Assembly (NCBI RefSeq): GCF_041893525.1
Contig: NZ_CP169068.1
Source: Phaeobacter bryozoorum
Lineage (GTDB): Bacteria; Pseudomonadota; Alphaproteobacteria; Rhodobacterales; Rhodobacteraceae
DNA: 64,000 bases
Strand: one strand, 5' to 3'
Part shown: positions 8,478 to 16,733 of the stretch, piece after piece
Layout of the letters: each line of letters starts with the position of its first letter
Position numbering within the stretch: the first letter of the stretch is position 1
Notes under the pieces: generated by a model
Told to the model about the DNA's origin: nothing
Databases searched by the model: none
The model's input: only the letters and a program-made list of their open reading frames with translations
Translations under genes and position numbers: made by a program

Positions 8478-9266
8478 ATGTCCGATAATTCGATCCTTAC
8501 CGTTTTCCTCTCTGCGGGTCTTACCCTGGAAAACTTGATCTTTGCGTTTGCGATTGCAGCACTTGCCGGCACGGTCAAGGGGATGGTTGGTTTTGCCATG
8601 CCGATGATCCTTGTTTCAGGACTTAGCCTGTTCTTACCGCCCGATATTGCGCTTGCCGGGTTGATCCTGCCCACGCTGGTGACCAATGGGATGCAGGCCC
8701 TGCGGCAAGGGGTAATGGCGGCCTGGGAGTTGATTCGGCGGTTCAGGATCTTTCTGCTTGTGGGTCTGATCTTTCTGCTGGGCAGTGCGCAGCTGGTCCG
8801 CGTATTGCCACAGGACTTCATGCTGATCCTGATAGGCGGGCCGGTCACCCTGTTTGCTTTGTTGCAGCTGTTTGGGATTCCAATCCCCATTTCCAGCGCC
8901 ACACCGCGTATTGAGGCAACGGTGGCTGCTGTCGCCGGCTTCATCGGTGGCTTCTCCGGTATCTGGGGGCCGCCCACGGTGGCCTATCTGACGGCGCTTG
9001 GAACCGAAAAGCGCGAGCAGATGCGGGTACAGGGAGTCATTTACGGGCTGGGCGCCGTGGCGCTGCTGGTGGCGCATATCGGGTCCGGCGTCATGAGAGC
9101 CGAGACCGCGCCCTTTTCAATGTTGCTGATCCCTCCGGCAATTCTGGGAATGTGGATCGGCGGACGGTTGCAGGATCGGATCAATCAGGTCACCTTTCGG
9201 CGGGTAACTTTGGTTGTATTGCTGCTGGCGGGGGCAAATCTGCTGCGGCGGGGCCTCATCTCATAG
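8478..9266 (+). CDS. TauE/SafE family membrane transporter (probable anion/sulfite exporter)
   Basis: This 262-residue integral membrane protein has about eight hydrophobic segments. It opens MSDNSILTVFLSAGLTLENLIFAFAIAALAGTVKGMVGFAMPMIL and contains the paired glycine-rich half-repeats KGMVGFAMPM and GFIGGFSGIWGPPTVAYL typical of TauE/SafE permeases. Members export sulfite, sulfoacetate or other organic anions; the substrate cannot be read from the sequence. ATG 8478, preceded by AAGGG, is chosen over the upstream TTG 8412. It diverges from the acyl-CoA dehydrogenase gene. Confidence 0.85.
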   Translation: MSDNSILTVFLSAGLTLENLIFAFAIAALAGTVKGMVGFAMPMILVSGLSLFLPPDIALAGLILPTLVTNGMQALRQGVMAAWELIRRFRIFLLVGLIFLLGSAQLVRVLPQDFMLILIGGPVTLFALLQLFGIPIPISSATPRIEATVAAVAGFIGGFSGIWGPPTVAYLTALGTEKREQMRVQGVIYGLGAVALLVAHIGSGVMRAETAPFSMLLIPPAILGMWIGGRLQDRINQVTFRRVTLVVLLLAGANLLRRGLIS

Positions 9267-9323
9267 GCTCTAACACCATCACTTGAGCCTGTATGATCCG
9301 AACGGGCAGACGAAGGACGGCAT

Positions 9324-10223
9324 ATGGTGAAGAGATTTGGCGCGGAACAGTTGGCCACTGCATCTATTGTCGTTGCGCTGCTGGTGCTGGCGCTGAAGGC
9401 GCTGGCCTGGTGGATGACCGGATCAATTGCCCTGTTTTCCGATGCGATGGAGTCTCTGGTCAATATCGGTGGTGCTATAATGGCGTGGTTCGCGGTTCGC
9501 TACGCCAATCGCCCGCCTGATGCTGGTCACCCCTTTGGCCATCACAAGGCCGAGTATTTCTCGGCGGTGCTGGAAGGGATCATGATTATCGTCGCGGCCC
9601 TACTGATCCTGCATGAGGCGATAGAGGCGCTGCGCACCCCGGCGCCATTGGTGTGGAGCCCGTTGGGGCTGCTGGTGAATGCCGGGGCGATGCTGGTCAA
9701 TCTCTGGTGGGCGCGGGTTCTGATCGGGCGTGGTACGGCCTTGGCCTCGCCTGCCTTATCTGCCGGTGGGCGCCACCTGATGAGCGACGTCTGGACCTCT
9801 GCCGGGGTTCTTTGCGGCCTTGGTCTTGCGCTTGCGACAGGCTGGCCATGGCTGGATCCGCTTCTGGCGCTGCTTGTGGCAGTCAATATCCTGCGCGAAG
9901 GGTACCGCGTCGTAGCCAGTTCTGTTGGCGGGTTGATGGATCAGGCCGCGCCATCCCACGAACGCGAGGAGATTGCCGAGATCATCCACCGGACCGCGCA
10001 GGGTGCCTTGCAGGTGCACGGTCTAAAAACCCGGCGCGCCGGGCAGGCGGTTTTTGTCGAGTTCCATATGGTTGTCGCAGGAGAGATGACCGTGCGGGCG
10101 TCGCACGCGATCTGTGATCGTATCGAAGAGGCGATCCGCGTCTCCCTGCCTACAGCGCAGGTTACGATCCACGTGGAACCGGAACACAAACTGGAAGATG
10201 GCGGGATCAAACCGGGGCAGTAG
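9324..10223 (+). CDS. Cation diffusion facilitator family metal efflux transporter
   Basis: CDF proteins exchange divalent metals (Zn, Fe, Mn, Co or Cd) for protons at the inner membrane. The 299-residue protein has about six N-terminal membrane segments. The metal-site motif SIALFSDAMESLVNI is in the second, followed by the typical RPPDAGHPFGHHKAEYFSAVLEG. The matching helix-5 motif is LMSDVWTSAGVLCGL. The C-terminal cytosolic domain (from about HEREEIAEII) is the usual ferredoxin-like dimerisation part. GAAGGA precedes ATG 9324. It follows the TauE/SafE gene by 57 bases and ends at a shared terminator with pckA. Confidence 0.92.
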   Translation: MVKRFGAEQLATASIVVALLVLALKALAWWMTGSIALFSDAMESLVNIGGAIMAWFAVRYANRPPDAGHPFGHHKAEYFSAVLEGIMIIVAALLILHEAIEALRTPAPLVWSPLGLLVNAGAMLVNLWWARVLIGRGTALASPALSAGGRHLMSDVWTSAGVLCGLGLALATGWPWLDPLLALLVAVNILREGYRVVASSVGGLMDQAAPSHEREEIAEIIHRTAQGALQVHGLKTRRAGQAVFVEFHMVVAGEMTVRASHAICDRIEEAIRVSLPTAQVTIHVEPEHKLEDGGIKPGQ

Positions 10224-10243
10224 ATCGGTCATTGCCAGACACG

Positions 10244-10273
10244 AAAAAGCCCCGGCCATGGACCGGGGCTTTT
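10244..10273. terminator. Bidirectional terminator between the CDF transporter gene and pckA
   Basis: A strong hairpin with arms AAAAGCCCCGG (10245-10255) and CCGGGGCTTTT (10263-10273) has A residues on the left and T residues on the right. It can therefore stop both the plus-strand transporter and the minus-strand pckA transcripts. Confidence 0.88.
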
Positions 10274-10293
10274 CTGATCTGACTGTGGTCGGC

Positions 10294-11892
10294 TTAGCTG
10301 ATCGCGGCTGCCTTCACATCATCGTCGATGTAGGGCAGGTACTGCTCGAAGTTGTCGGAGAACATCTGAACCAGCTTCGCAGCCTGCGCGTCATATGCGG
10401 CCTGATCGTCCCAAGTCCGGCGCGGATCCAGCAGAACCTCGGCCACGCCCGGAACGGTCACAGGTACGTCAAAGCCAAAGTTGCCATCCTTGCGGAACTC
10501 AGCCTCGGCCAGCGAACCATCCAGGGCGGCGGTCAGCAGAGCGCGGGTTGCGCGGATCGGCATCCGTGAACCGATACCATAGGCGCCGCCGGTCCAGCCG
10601 GTGTTTACCAGCCAGCAGGTGGCGCCGTGCTGGGCGATCTTCTCACGCAGCAGGTTGCCGTAAACCTCCGGGCGGCGCGGCATGAAGGGCGCGCCAAAGC
10701 AGGTGGAGAAGGTCGGCTCCGGCTCGGTCACGCCGCGCTCTGTGCCCGCCACCTTGGAGGTGAAGCCGGACAGGAAGTGGTACATCGCCTGCGCTGGGGT
10801 CAGCCGCGCGATCGGAGGCAGCACTCCGAAGGCATCGCAGGTCAGCATGATGATATTCTTCGGGTGGCCGCCACGGGCGCTTTCCGAGGCGTTGGAGATA
10901 TAGTGCAGCGGGTAGGCGCAGCGCATATTGGCCGTCAGGCTGTCGTCGTTGAAATCTAGCTTCTTGGTCTCTGGGTCGAACACCATGTTCTCGATCACGG
11001 TGCCGAACTTGGAAGTAGTGGCGTAGATTTCCGGCTCTGCCTCGGCATTCAGGTTGATGGTCTTGGCATAGCAGCCGCCTTCAAAGTTGAAGGTGCCGTT
11101 GTCGGCCCAGCCATGTTCATCGTCGCCGATCAGCACCCGGTCGGGGTCTGCGGAGAGGGTGGTCTTGCCGGTGCCGGAGAGGCCAAAGAACACGGCGGTG
11201 TCCACAGGGTTGCCCTTGGCGTGGTTGGCGGAGCAGTGCATCGGCATGATGCCTTTTTCCGGCAGCAGGTAGTTCAGCAGCGAGAAGACGGATTTCTTGT
11301 TCTCACCGGCATATTCCGTACCGCCAATCAGGATCATCTTGCGATCGAAGTTCATCGCAATCACGGTCTCACTGCGACAGTTGTGGCGCTCAGGGTTCGC
11401 CTGGAAGCTCGGGCAGTTGATCACGGTGAAGTCGGCGATGAAATCATCCAGATCCTCACGATCCGGGCGGCGCAACATGGTGCGGATGAACAGCCCGTGC
11501 CAGGCCAGTTCGGTGACCATGCGCACATTGATCGCATGGACAGGGTCGGCCCCGCCGACCAGATCTTGCACGTAATAATCTTTGCCCTGCATATGGACGA
11601 GCATGTCCTCGTAGAGCGCATCAAAGCCCTCTGGGCTCATCTCGGCGTTGTTTTCCCACCAGATGGTATCAGCGACGCTGTCGGTTTTCACCACGTGCTT
11701 GTCCTTGGGGGAGCGGCCGGTGAACTTGCCGGTGGTCACCAGGAAGGCGCCGCCGTTGCCAAGAGTACCTTCGTCGCGCTTCAGAGCTGCCTCGATCAGA
11801 GCTGGCTCCATGAGGTTGTAATAGACGTTCCCCAGTCCTTCGATACCTTGATCTTCGAGGCGGAATTGCGGGTTAACCCGTCCAGATGCCAT
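10294..11892 (-). CDS. pckA: Phosphoenolpyruvate carboxykinase (ATP)
   Basis: PckA converts oxaloacetate and ATP to phosphoenolpyruvate, CO2 and ADP, the entry step of gluconeogenesis. The 532-residue product contains the family markers FPEKGIMPMHCSANHAKG-like substrate/metal segment, the kinase P-loop GLSGTGKTTLSAD, the Mg site IGDDEHGW, and GWTGGAYGIGSRM. The frame is open upstream to 12078, but ATG 11892 (MASGRVNPQFRLEDQG) has AGGAGA just before it and gives the family N-terminus. It is divergent from chvI with a 348-base gap; this pckA/chvI-chvG arrangement is conserved in many alphaproteobacteria, and in rhizobia the system affects pckA expression. Confidence 0.96.
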   Translation of the reverse strand: MASGRVNPQFRLEDQGIEGLGNVYYNLMEPALIEAALKRDEGTLGNGGAFLVTTGKFTGRSPKDKHVVKTDSVADTIWWENNAEMSPEGFDALYEDMLVHMQGKDYYVQDLVGGADPVHAINVRMVTELAWHGLFIRTMLRRPDREDLDDFIADFTVINCPSFQANPERHNCRSETVIAMNFDRKMILIGGTEYAGENKKSVFSLLNYLLPEKGIMPMHCSANHAKGNPVDTAVFFGLSGTGKTTLSADPDRVLIGDDEHGWADNGTFNFEGGCYAKTINLNAEAEPEIYATTSKFGTVIENMVFDPETKKLDFNDDSLTANMRCAYPLHYISNASESARGGHPKNIIMLTCDAFGVLPPIARLTPAQAMYHFLSGFTSKVAGTERGVTEPEPTFSTCFGAPFMPRRPEVYGNLLREKIAQHGATCWLVNTGWTGGAYGIGSRMPIRATRALLTAALDGSLAEAEFRKDGNFGFDVPVTVPGVAEVLLDPRRTWDDQAAYDAQAAKLVQMFSDNFEQYLPYIDDDVKAAAIS

Positions 11893-12128
11893 GTGTTCTT
11901 TCTCCTGTGTCGACCATTGAAGGCCGCAAACAATAAAAGCCGCGCCCTGGGGCAGAGATCGGCACAACCGGCCGATGTGGGTGGTCTTAACATGAGGTTT
12001 TACTGGCTGAACAGAACGGTTTGACGCAGTTAGCGCCATCAAGGCGATGTTTAGCGCAACCATTTTTTTTAAAGACAATTTGCGAGGGTAGATGCCGGAA
12101 TGTTCAGCGCCTGCTAAGGTATTTTTGT

Positions 12129-12167
12129 CTCAATTGAGGCGAAACTGTGTCGAGATTCCTCAATTGG
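12129..12167. promoter_or_regulatory. Paired TCAATTG sites in the pckA-chvI intergenic region
   Basis: The 348-base divergent gap 11893-12240 holds two copies of CTCAATTG: one within the palindrome CTCAATTGAG (12129-12138), the other within CCTCAATTGG (12158-12167). Their centres are 30 bases apart, about three helical turns. The spacing and position suggest a dimeric regulator binding between the two genes, possibly ChvI itself; this is inference. Nothing else in the gap looks like a gene. Confidence 0.4.
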
Positions 12168-12240
12168 CATTGATTCGCCGAGGTAGAACGGCGATGAACG
12201 TCTAAAAAACGCAAAAAAGAGCAGATTAGGGGCCAATCAG

Positions 12241-12942
12241 ATGTCTAAGATTGCTTTAGTCGATGATGATCGGAATATCCTGACTTCGGTCTCGATGACC
12301 CTTGAGGCTGAAGGCTTCGAGGTTGAGACCTATAATGACGGGCAGGCTGCGTTGGACGCGTTCAACAAGAAGCTGCCCGATATGGCCGTCCTTGATATCA
12401 AGATGCCACGGATGGACGGCATGGACCTGTTGCAGCGACTGCGCCAGAAGACCCAGATGCCGGTGATCTTCCTCACCTCCAAGGATGATGAGATCGACGA
12501 GGTTCTGGGCCTGCGCATGGGCGCTGATGACTACGTCAAGAAACCGTTTTCGCAGCGGCTGCTGGTCGAACGCATCCGCGCATTGCTCCGCCGTCAGGAG
12601 GCGATCAGCGGCGATGCAGTGGCCACCACCACCGAAAACAAGGTGATGGAGCGTGGCAACCTGCGGATGGATCCCCTACGCCATTCTGTCAGCTGGAAGG
12701 GGCAGGATGTATCGCTCACGGTGACTGAATTCCTGCTCCTGCAGGCACTGGCACAGCGACCGGGTTTCGTCAAAAGCCGCGACCAGCTGATGGATGTCGC
12801 CTATGACGATCAGGTCTATGTGGACGACCGGACCATCGACAGCCACATCAAACGCTTGCGCAAGAAAATGCGCAATGCGGACCCTGAATTCTCGGCGATT
12901 GAGACCCTTTATGGTATCGGGTACCGTTACAATGAAGAGTAA
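12241..12942 (+). CDS. chvI: Response regulator ChvI (OmpR/PhoB family)
   Basis: ChvI is the DNA-binding output of the ChvG-ChvI system, which responds to acid and envelope stress and controls surface and central carbon genes in alphaproteobacteria. The 233-residue protein has a receiver domain (KIALVDDDRNIL, phospho-acceptor Asp52 in VLDIKMPR, switch Thr in FLTSKDD, Lys in YVKKPFS). A winged-helix domain from about residue 135 ends in DDRTIDSHIKRLRKKMR ... ETLYGIGYRY. It is followed after 33 bases by its cognate kinase gene. Confidence 0.95.
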   Translation: MSKIALVDDDRNILTSVSMTLEAEGFEVETYNDGQAALDAFNKKLPDMAVLDIKMPRMDGMDLLQRLRQKTQMPVIFLTSKDDEIDEVLGLRMGADDYVKKPFSQRLLVERIRALLRRQEAISGDAVATTTENKVMERGNLRMDPLRHSVSWKGQDVSLTVTEFLLLQALAQRPGFVKSRDQLMDVAYDDQVYVDDRTIDSHIKRLRKKMRNADPEFSAIETLYGIGYRYNEE

Positions 12943-12975
12943 GCCCTGCTCAGGGTCAGGCGGAGTACAACGCCG

Positions 12976-14688
12976 ATGCGCGATTCTGGCATAACCCGCC
13001 CACGGCGGGATAGTGATGTTGTTCTGGGCGATGATTGGGTCGCGCCGGAGCAGAACGTCGCGCGTGAACTTCAGGACCGGCGGGCCCGTCGCGGCGTCCT
13101 GACGCTGCGGGCGTCGCCGCTCACACGCAGGATCATCACGCTGAACCTTATTGCGCTGATCATTCTGGTGTCGGGTATCCTCTATCTCAATTCCTCGCGT
13201 CAGAGCCTTGTGCTTCAGCGCGCAGGTGCCCTGGCGGCCGAAGCGATGCTGATCTCGGATGTGTTTGAGGCACAGCTGCCTGAACTGGGCACCGTGAGCC
13301 TTGCGGTCGGCGACGGGATAGATCCGGTAACGACCCTTCAGAACATCAGCCTGCGGGCCGGTGCGGAAGTGTTTGTCTTTGACACAGCAGGGACGCTGAT
13401 TGCCCAGACCAAGGGGATCGAACAGGGCGGCGCGCTGGACCTTCTCAATGACGCCAGCCCATCAGCAACCCTGATCAGCGATGCTCTGGCGGCTGTTTGG
13501 TCCTTTGTGGGCGGACTGTTGAAGTCGGACACGCCGGAGACCCCCGCCCAGCCTCTTGAGGACCAGCTGCGCGCTATGGTGCAACAGGCGCTGGTAGGCG
13601 GGACAGAGGTAAAGGCCGTTGTTGATACCAGCGGCGGTACGGTCTTCTCCGCTGCCACGCCGATCCTGTTTCAGGGAGAAGCGATCGGCGTTGTCACGCT
13701 GGCCTCACCAACCGGCGAAATCGACGCATTGGTTCGCGGCGAGCAGGAGCGCGTCCTGCAGATGTTTGTGGTCGCGCTGGTCGTATCCATCGGGTTGAGC
13801 CTGGTGCTGGCCTCCACGATCGCAAACCCGCTCGCAGACCTCGCAGAAGCCGCAGAGCTGGGTCGCGATGGCGACTCCCGAAAATCAAAGCCTGGGCGCA
13901 TTCGCATTCCCGATCTGAGCGCCCGCCCGGATGAAATTGGCCGTCTCAGCCGCGCCCTGCGTGGTATGGTCAAGGCGCTCTATAATCGCATCGACAGCAA
14001 TGAACAGTTTGCCGCAGATGTGGCTCATGAGATCAAGAATCCGCTGGCCAGCCTGCAATCGGCGGTCGGTACGCTACGGATGGTCAAACGCGAAGATCAG
14101 CGTGACAAGCTGCTGGATGTCATCGAACACGACGTGCGGCGTCTGGACCGGTTGGTCAGCGATATCTCCAATGCCTCGCGGCTGGACGCTGAGCTGGTGA
14201 AAGAGGAGGAGGAGAGCTTTGATCTCCTCCATATGCTTGGCAACCTCAATCAATTCCTTGGCGAGGATGCGCGCGGCAAGGGGATCGACTACATCACCGA
14301 CCTGCCAAAGACACCGATAACAATTCAGGGGCTGGAGGCCCGGCTGGCGCAGGTCTTCGTCAACCTGATCACCAACGCGATTTCCTTCTGCGAGGACGGC
14401 GATGCCATCCGCGTCTGGGCGCGCCGTCGCGACAACCGCGTTCTGGTCGTGGTTGAAGATACCGGTCCCGGCATCCCCGATCAGGCCCTGAGCAAGGTGT
14501 TCAAACGCTTCTATTCACAACGGCCCGTTGAGCATTTTGGCAATAACTCGGGCCTTGGTCTGGCGATTTCCAAACAGATCGTCGAAGCACACGGTGGTGT
14601 GATCTGGGCCGAGAATATCCGCCCGACCGAAGCTGACATCACCTCGGAACCTCTGGGGGCTCGGTTTGTCGTCGGCCTCCCGGTCTGA
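12976..14688 (+). CDS. chvG: Sensor histidine kinase ChvG
   Basis: ChvG is the inner-membrane kinase that phosphorylates ChvI. The 570-residue protein has a cytosolic N-terminus and a first membrane segment (about IITLNLIALIILVSGILYL). A periplasmic sensor region of roughly 200 residues follows, then a second membrane segment (MFVVALVVSIGLSLVLASTI) and a HAMP linker. The dimerisation/phospho-acceptor box is FAADVAHEIKNPLASLQSAV (His at about residue 351), and the ATPase domain has N-box NLITNAISF, DTGPGIPD and GLGLAISKQIVEAHGG. In rhizobia the periplasmic inhibitor ExoR binds this sensor; no exoR is in view. It is cotranscribed with chvI and probably with hprK. Confidence 0.95.
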   Translation: MRDSGITRPRRDSDVVLGDDWVAPEQNVARELQDRRARRGVLTLRASPLTRRIITLNLIALIILVSGILYLNSSRQSLVLQRAGALAAEAMLISDVFEAQLPELGTVSLAVGDGIDPVTTLQNISLRAGAEVFVFDTAGTLIAQTKGIEQGGALDLLNDASPSATLISDALAAVWSFVGGLLKSDTPETPAQPLEDQLRAMVQQALVGGTEVKAVVDTSGGTVFSAATPILFQGEAIGVVTLASPTGEIDALVRGEQERVLQMFVVALVVSIGLSLVLASTIANPLADLAEAAELGRDGDSRKSKPGRIRIPDLSARPDEIGRLSRALRGMVKALYNRIDSNEQFAADVAHEIKNPLASLQSAVGTLRMVKREDQRDKLLDVIEHDVRRLDRLVSDISNASRLDAELVKEEEESFDLLHMLGNLNQFLGEDARGKGIDYITDLPKTPITIQGLEARLAQVFVNLITNAISFCEDGDAIRVWARRRDNRVLVVVEDTGPGIPDQALSKVFKRFYSQRPVEHFGNNSGLGLAISKQIVEAHGGVIWAENIRPTEADITSEPLGARFVVGLPV

Positions 14689-14691
14689 CCC

Positions 14692-15129
14692 ATGGCTGCG
14701 ACGCCGACCTGTCGGCTTCACGCCAGCTGTGTCGCGGTGGCGGGGCAGGGTCTGTTGATCACGGGCGGCTCCGGCAGTGGAAAATCGACACTGGCCCTGC
14801 AAATGATGGCGCTCGGGGCGGAACTGATCGCGGATGATCAGGTGATCATAACTGCCAGCGATGACGCTCTGGTGGTCAGCGCGCCGGAACCATTGCGCAA
14901 TATGATCGAGGCGCGCGGGTTGGGCCTGCTGTTCGCCCGGGCAGCAGACCAGGCGCATTTGGCCGGTGTCGTCGATCTGGATCATGTTGAAACCGAACGC
15001 CTGCCGCCCCAGATTGAAACCACGATCCTCAACCGGCCAATCCGCCAGCTGCGTCGTGTCGACGGCCCGCATTTCGCCCCTGCGCTGCTGCAGTTTCTCA
15101 AACACGGAGCCTTGAATCCCGATGCCTGA
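14692..15129 (+). CDS. hprK: HPr kinase/phosphorylase C-terminal domain protein (short alphaproteobacterial form)
   Basis: HprK phosphorylates HPr on a regulatory Ser. This 145-residue version has only the catalytic domain, as is usual in alphaproteobacteria; Firmicute HprK is about twice as long. The P-loop is GGSGSGKS (about residues 25-32), followed by GAELIADDQVII, which corresponds to the catalytic/metal region of the family. It starts four bases after the chvG stop and overlaps rapZ by eight bases. Its likely target is the HPr encoded at 16430-16699, which keeps Ser46. Confidence 0.88.
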   Translation: MAATPTCRLHASCVAVAGQGLLITGGSGSGKSTLALQMMALGAELIADDQVIITASDDALVVSAPEPLRNMIEARGLGLLFARAADQAHLAGVVDLDHVETERLPPQIETTILNRPIRQLRRVDGPHFAPALLQFLKHGALNPDA

Positions 15130-16012
15130 CCCGGATGCTGTCCCTGATCCAACGGCGGTGCCGATCGTTCTGGTGACAGGCCCGTCCGGTGCCGGGCGCA
15201 CCACGGCCATCAACGTGCTGGAGGACCTCGGTTTTGAGGCGATTGACAATCTGCCTTTGCGCCTGCTGCCCGGTCTGGTGGAGACCAACAGCCTGACCCG
15301 ACCGATGGCGCTGGGTCTGGACAGTCGCAACCGGGATTTCTCCCCCGCCGCCTTGCTTGATGTTATCGACATGCTGGCTGCGCGCCGGGATCTGCATCTG
15401 ACCGTGCTCTACCTAGATGCCGACCCCGATGTCCTGCTGCGACGCTACTCGGAGACCCGGCGCCGACATCCGCTTGCCCCGGCCGAGGATCCTGAGGTCG
15501 GGGTGCTTCGCGAGATTGATCTGATGCTGCCGATCCGCGACCGTTCCGACCTGTTGCTTGATACCTCGGAGATGAACATCCACCAGCTGAAGGCGGATAT
15601 CGAACGCCGCTTTGCCCCCGAAGGGCGGGCGCTGGCGGTTTCCTTGCAGAGCTTTTCCTACAAACGCGGCGTGCCACGCAGCATTGATATGGTGTTCGAC
15701 TGCCGGTTCCTGCGCAATCCCTATTGGGAGAAAGACTTGCGAAGCCTAGACGGGAGGGATCCGAAGGTGCAGAGCTATGTCCAGGAAGACAGCCGCTATC
15801 AGCCGTTCTTTGACCGGGTGCTTGATCTGATCCGCTTGCTGTTGCCTGCGTATCGAGAAGAGGGTAAATCGCATCTCTCTATAGCATTTGGATGCACCGG
15901 AGGGCAGCACCGCTCGGTCACGATGGCAGAAACCCTGGCCAAGGACCTTGCGGAAAACGGGCAGCAGGTGTCAATTAGACACCGCGAGCTGCACGGCCAG
16001 CGACAGAAGTGA
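15122..16012 (+). CDS. rapZ: RNase adapter protein RapZ (YvcJ/YhbJ family nucleotide-binding protein)
   Basis: RapZ-family proteins bind nucleotides; in E. coli RapZ binds GlcZ sRNA and steers RNase E to regulate GlmS. The 296-residue protein has the N-terminal P-loop GPSGAGRTT (about residues 20-28), in which Arg stands where the usual Walker Lys is. The C-terminal half has the conserved FSYKRGVPRSIDMVFDCRFLRNP and FGCTGGQHRSVTMAE. The gene overlaps hprK and lies nine bases before the EIIA gene, as in other PTS-Ntr-like clusters. Its RNA role in alphaproteobacteria is not established. Confidence 0.92.
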   Translation: MPDPDAVPDPTAVPIVLVTGPSGAGRTTAINVLEDLGFEAIDNLPLRLLPGLVETNSLTRPMALGLDSRNRDFSPAALLDVIDMLAARRDLHLTVLYLDADPDVLLRRYSETRRRHPLAPAEDPEVGVLREIDLMLPIRDRSDLLLDTSEMNIHQLKADIERRFAPEGRALAVSLQSFSYKRGVPRSIDMVFDCRFLRNPYWEKDLRSLDGRDPKVQSYVQEDSRYQPFFDRVLDLIRLLLPAYREEGKSHLSIAFGCTGGQHRSVTMAETLAKDLAENGQQVSIRHRELHGQRQK

Positions 16013-16021
16013 GGGACCGGC

Positions 16022-16429
16022 TTGATCGGAATCGTGATCGTTGCACATGGGGGGCTGGCCAGAGAATATCTGGCCGCCGTGGAACATGTTGTGGGTCCTC
16101 AGGTCTGCCTGGAGGCGATCAGCATAGGCCCAGAAGACGACCGGGATGAGAAGCAGCGCGAGATCTGCCGTGCTGCCGATGCCGTCGACAGCGGCGGCGG
16201 TGTCGTTGTGGTCACGGACCTGTTTGGCGGTTCTCCGTCGAACCTCAGCCTCTTGGCCTGTACGCCACCAGATCGCCGGATCCTCTACGGGGCCAATCTG
16301 CCGATGCTCATCAAACTGGCAAAATCCCGCCATCTGCCTGTTGCGGATGCGGTCAGGCATGCCATGGAGGCGGGCCGCAAGTACATTAACGCCCAAAATA
16401 TCAACCCCGAAGGGGAGCAAGCGCACTAA
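16022..16429 (+). CDS. PTS EIIA component, mannose (ManX) type
   Basis: This 135-residue cytosolic protein resembles the EIIA domain of mannose-type PTS transporters: MIGIVIVAHGGLAREYLAAVEHVVG with the phospho-acceptor at about His9, then VVVTDLFGGSPSNLSLL. No EIIB, EIIC or EIID gene is nearby, so it is probably regulatory and not involved in sugar uptake, as proposed for alphaproteobacterial partial PTS. It starts with TTG 16022; no better start is visible and the family N-terminus begins here. Its stop is directly followed by the ptsH ATG. Confidence 0.9.
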   Translation: MIGIVIVAHGGLAREYLAAVEHVVGPQVCLEAISIGPEDDRDEKQREICRAADAVDSGGGVVVVTDLFGGSPSNLSLLACTPPDRRILYGANLPMLIKLAKSRHLPVADAVRHAMEAGRKYINAQNINPEGEQAH

Positions 16430-16699
16430 ATGGTTCGTAAAACGCTGAAAATCGTCAATGAAAAAGGACTGCACGCGCGCGCCTCAGCGAAGCTGGTCGA
16501 GGTGGTCGAGGGCTTTGATGCCACGGCCGAAGTCTCGCGGGACGGGCTGTCGGCCTCCGGGGACAGCATCATGGGGCTTTTGATGTTGGCAGCCTCAAAA
16601 GGAACGACTATTGACATCGAGACCTCGGGCCCGGATGCAGAGGCGCTTGCCTCGGCGTTGGACACGCTTGTTGCTGACAAGTTCGGCGAAGGCTACTGA
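16430..16699 (+). CDS. ptsH: Phosphocarrier protein HPr
   Basis: HPr carries phosphate from EI to EIIA proteins. The 89-residue product keeps both regulatory residues: His15 in GLHARASAKLVE (phosphorylated by EI) and Ser46 in SGDSIMGLLML (target of HprK). The ATG comes directly after the EIIA stop, so translation should be coupled. EI (ptsI or ptsP) is not in the window and must be encoded elsewhere. Confidence 0.95.
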   Translation: MVRKTLKIVNEKGLHARASAKLVEVVEGFDATAEVSRDGLSASGDSIMGLLMLAASKGTTIDIETSGPDAEALASALDTLVADKFGEGY

Positions 16700-16733
16700 G
16701 GCTCATTCAAAGCTACGGAACAGGACAAGGCAC

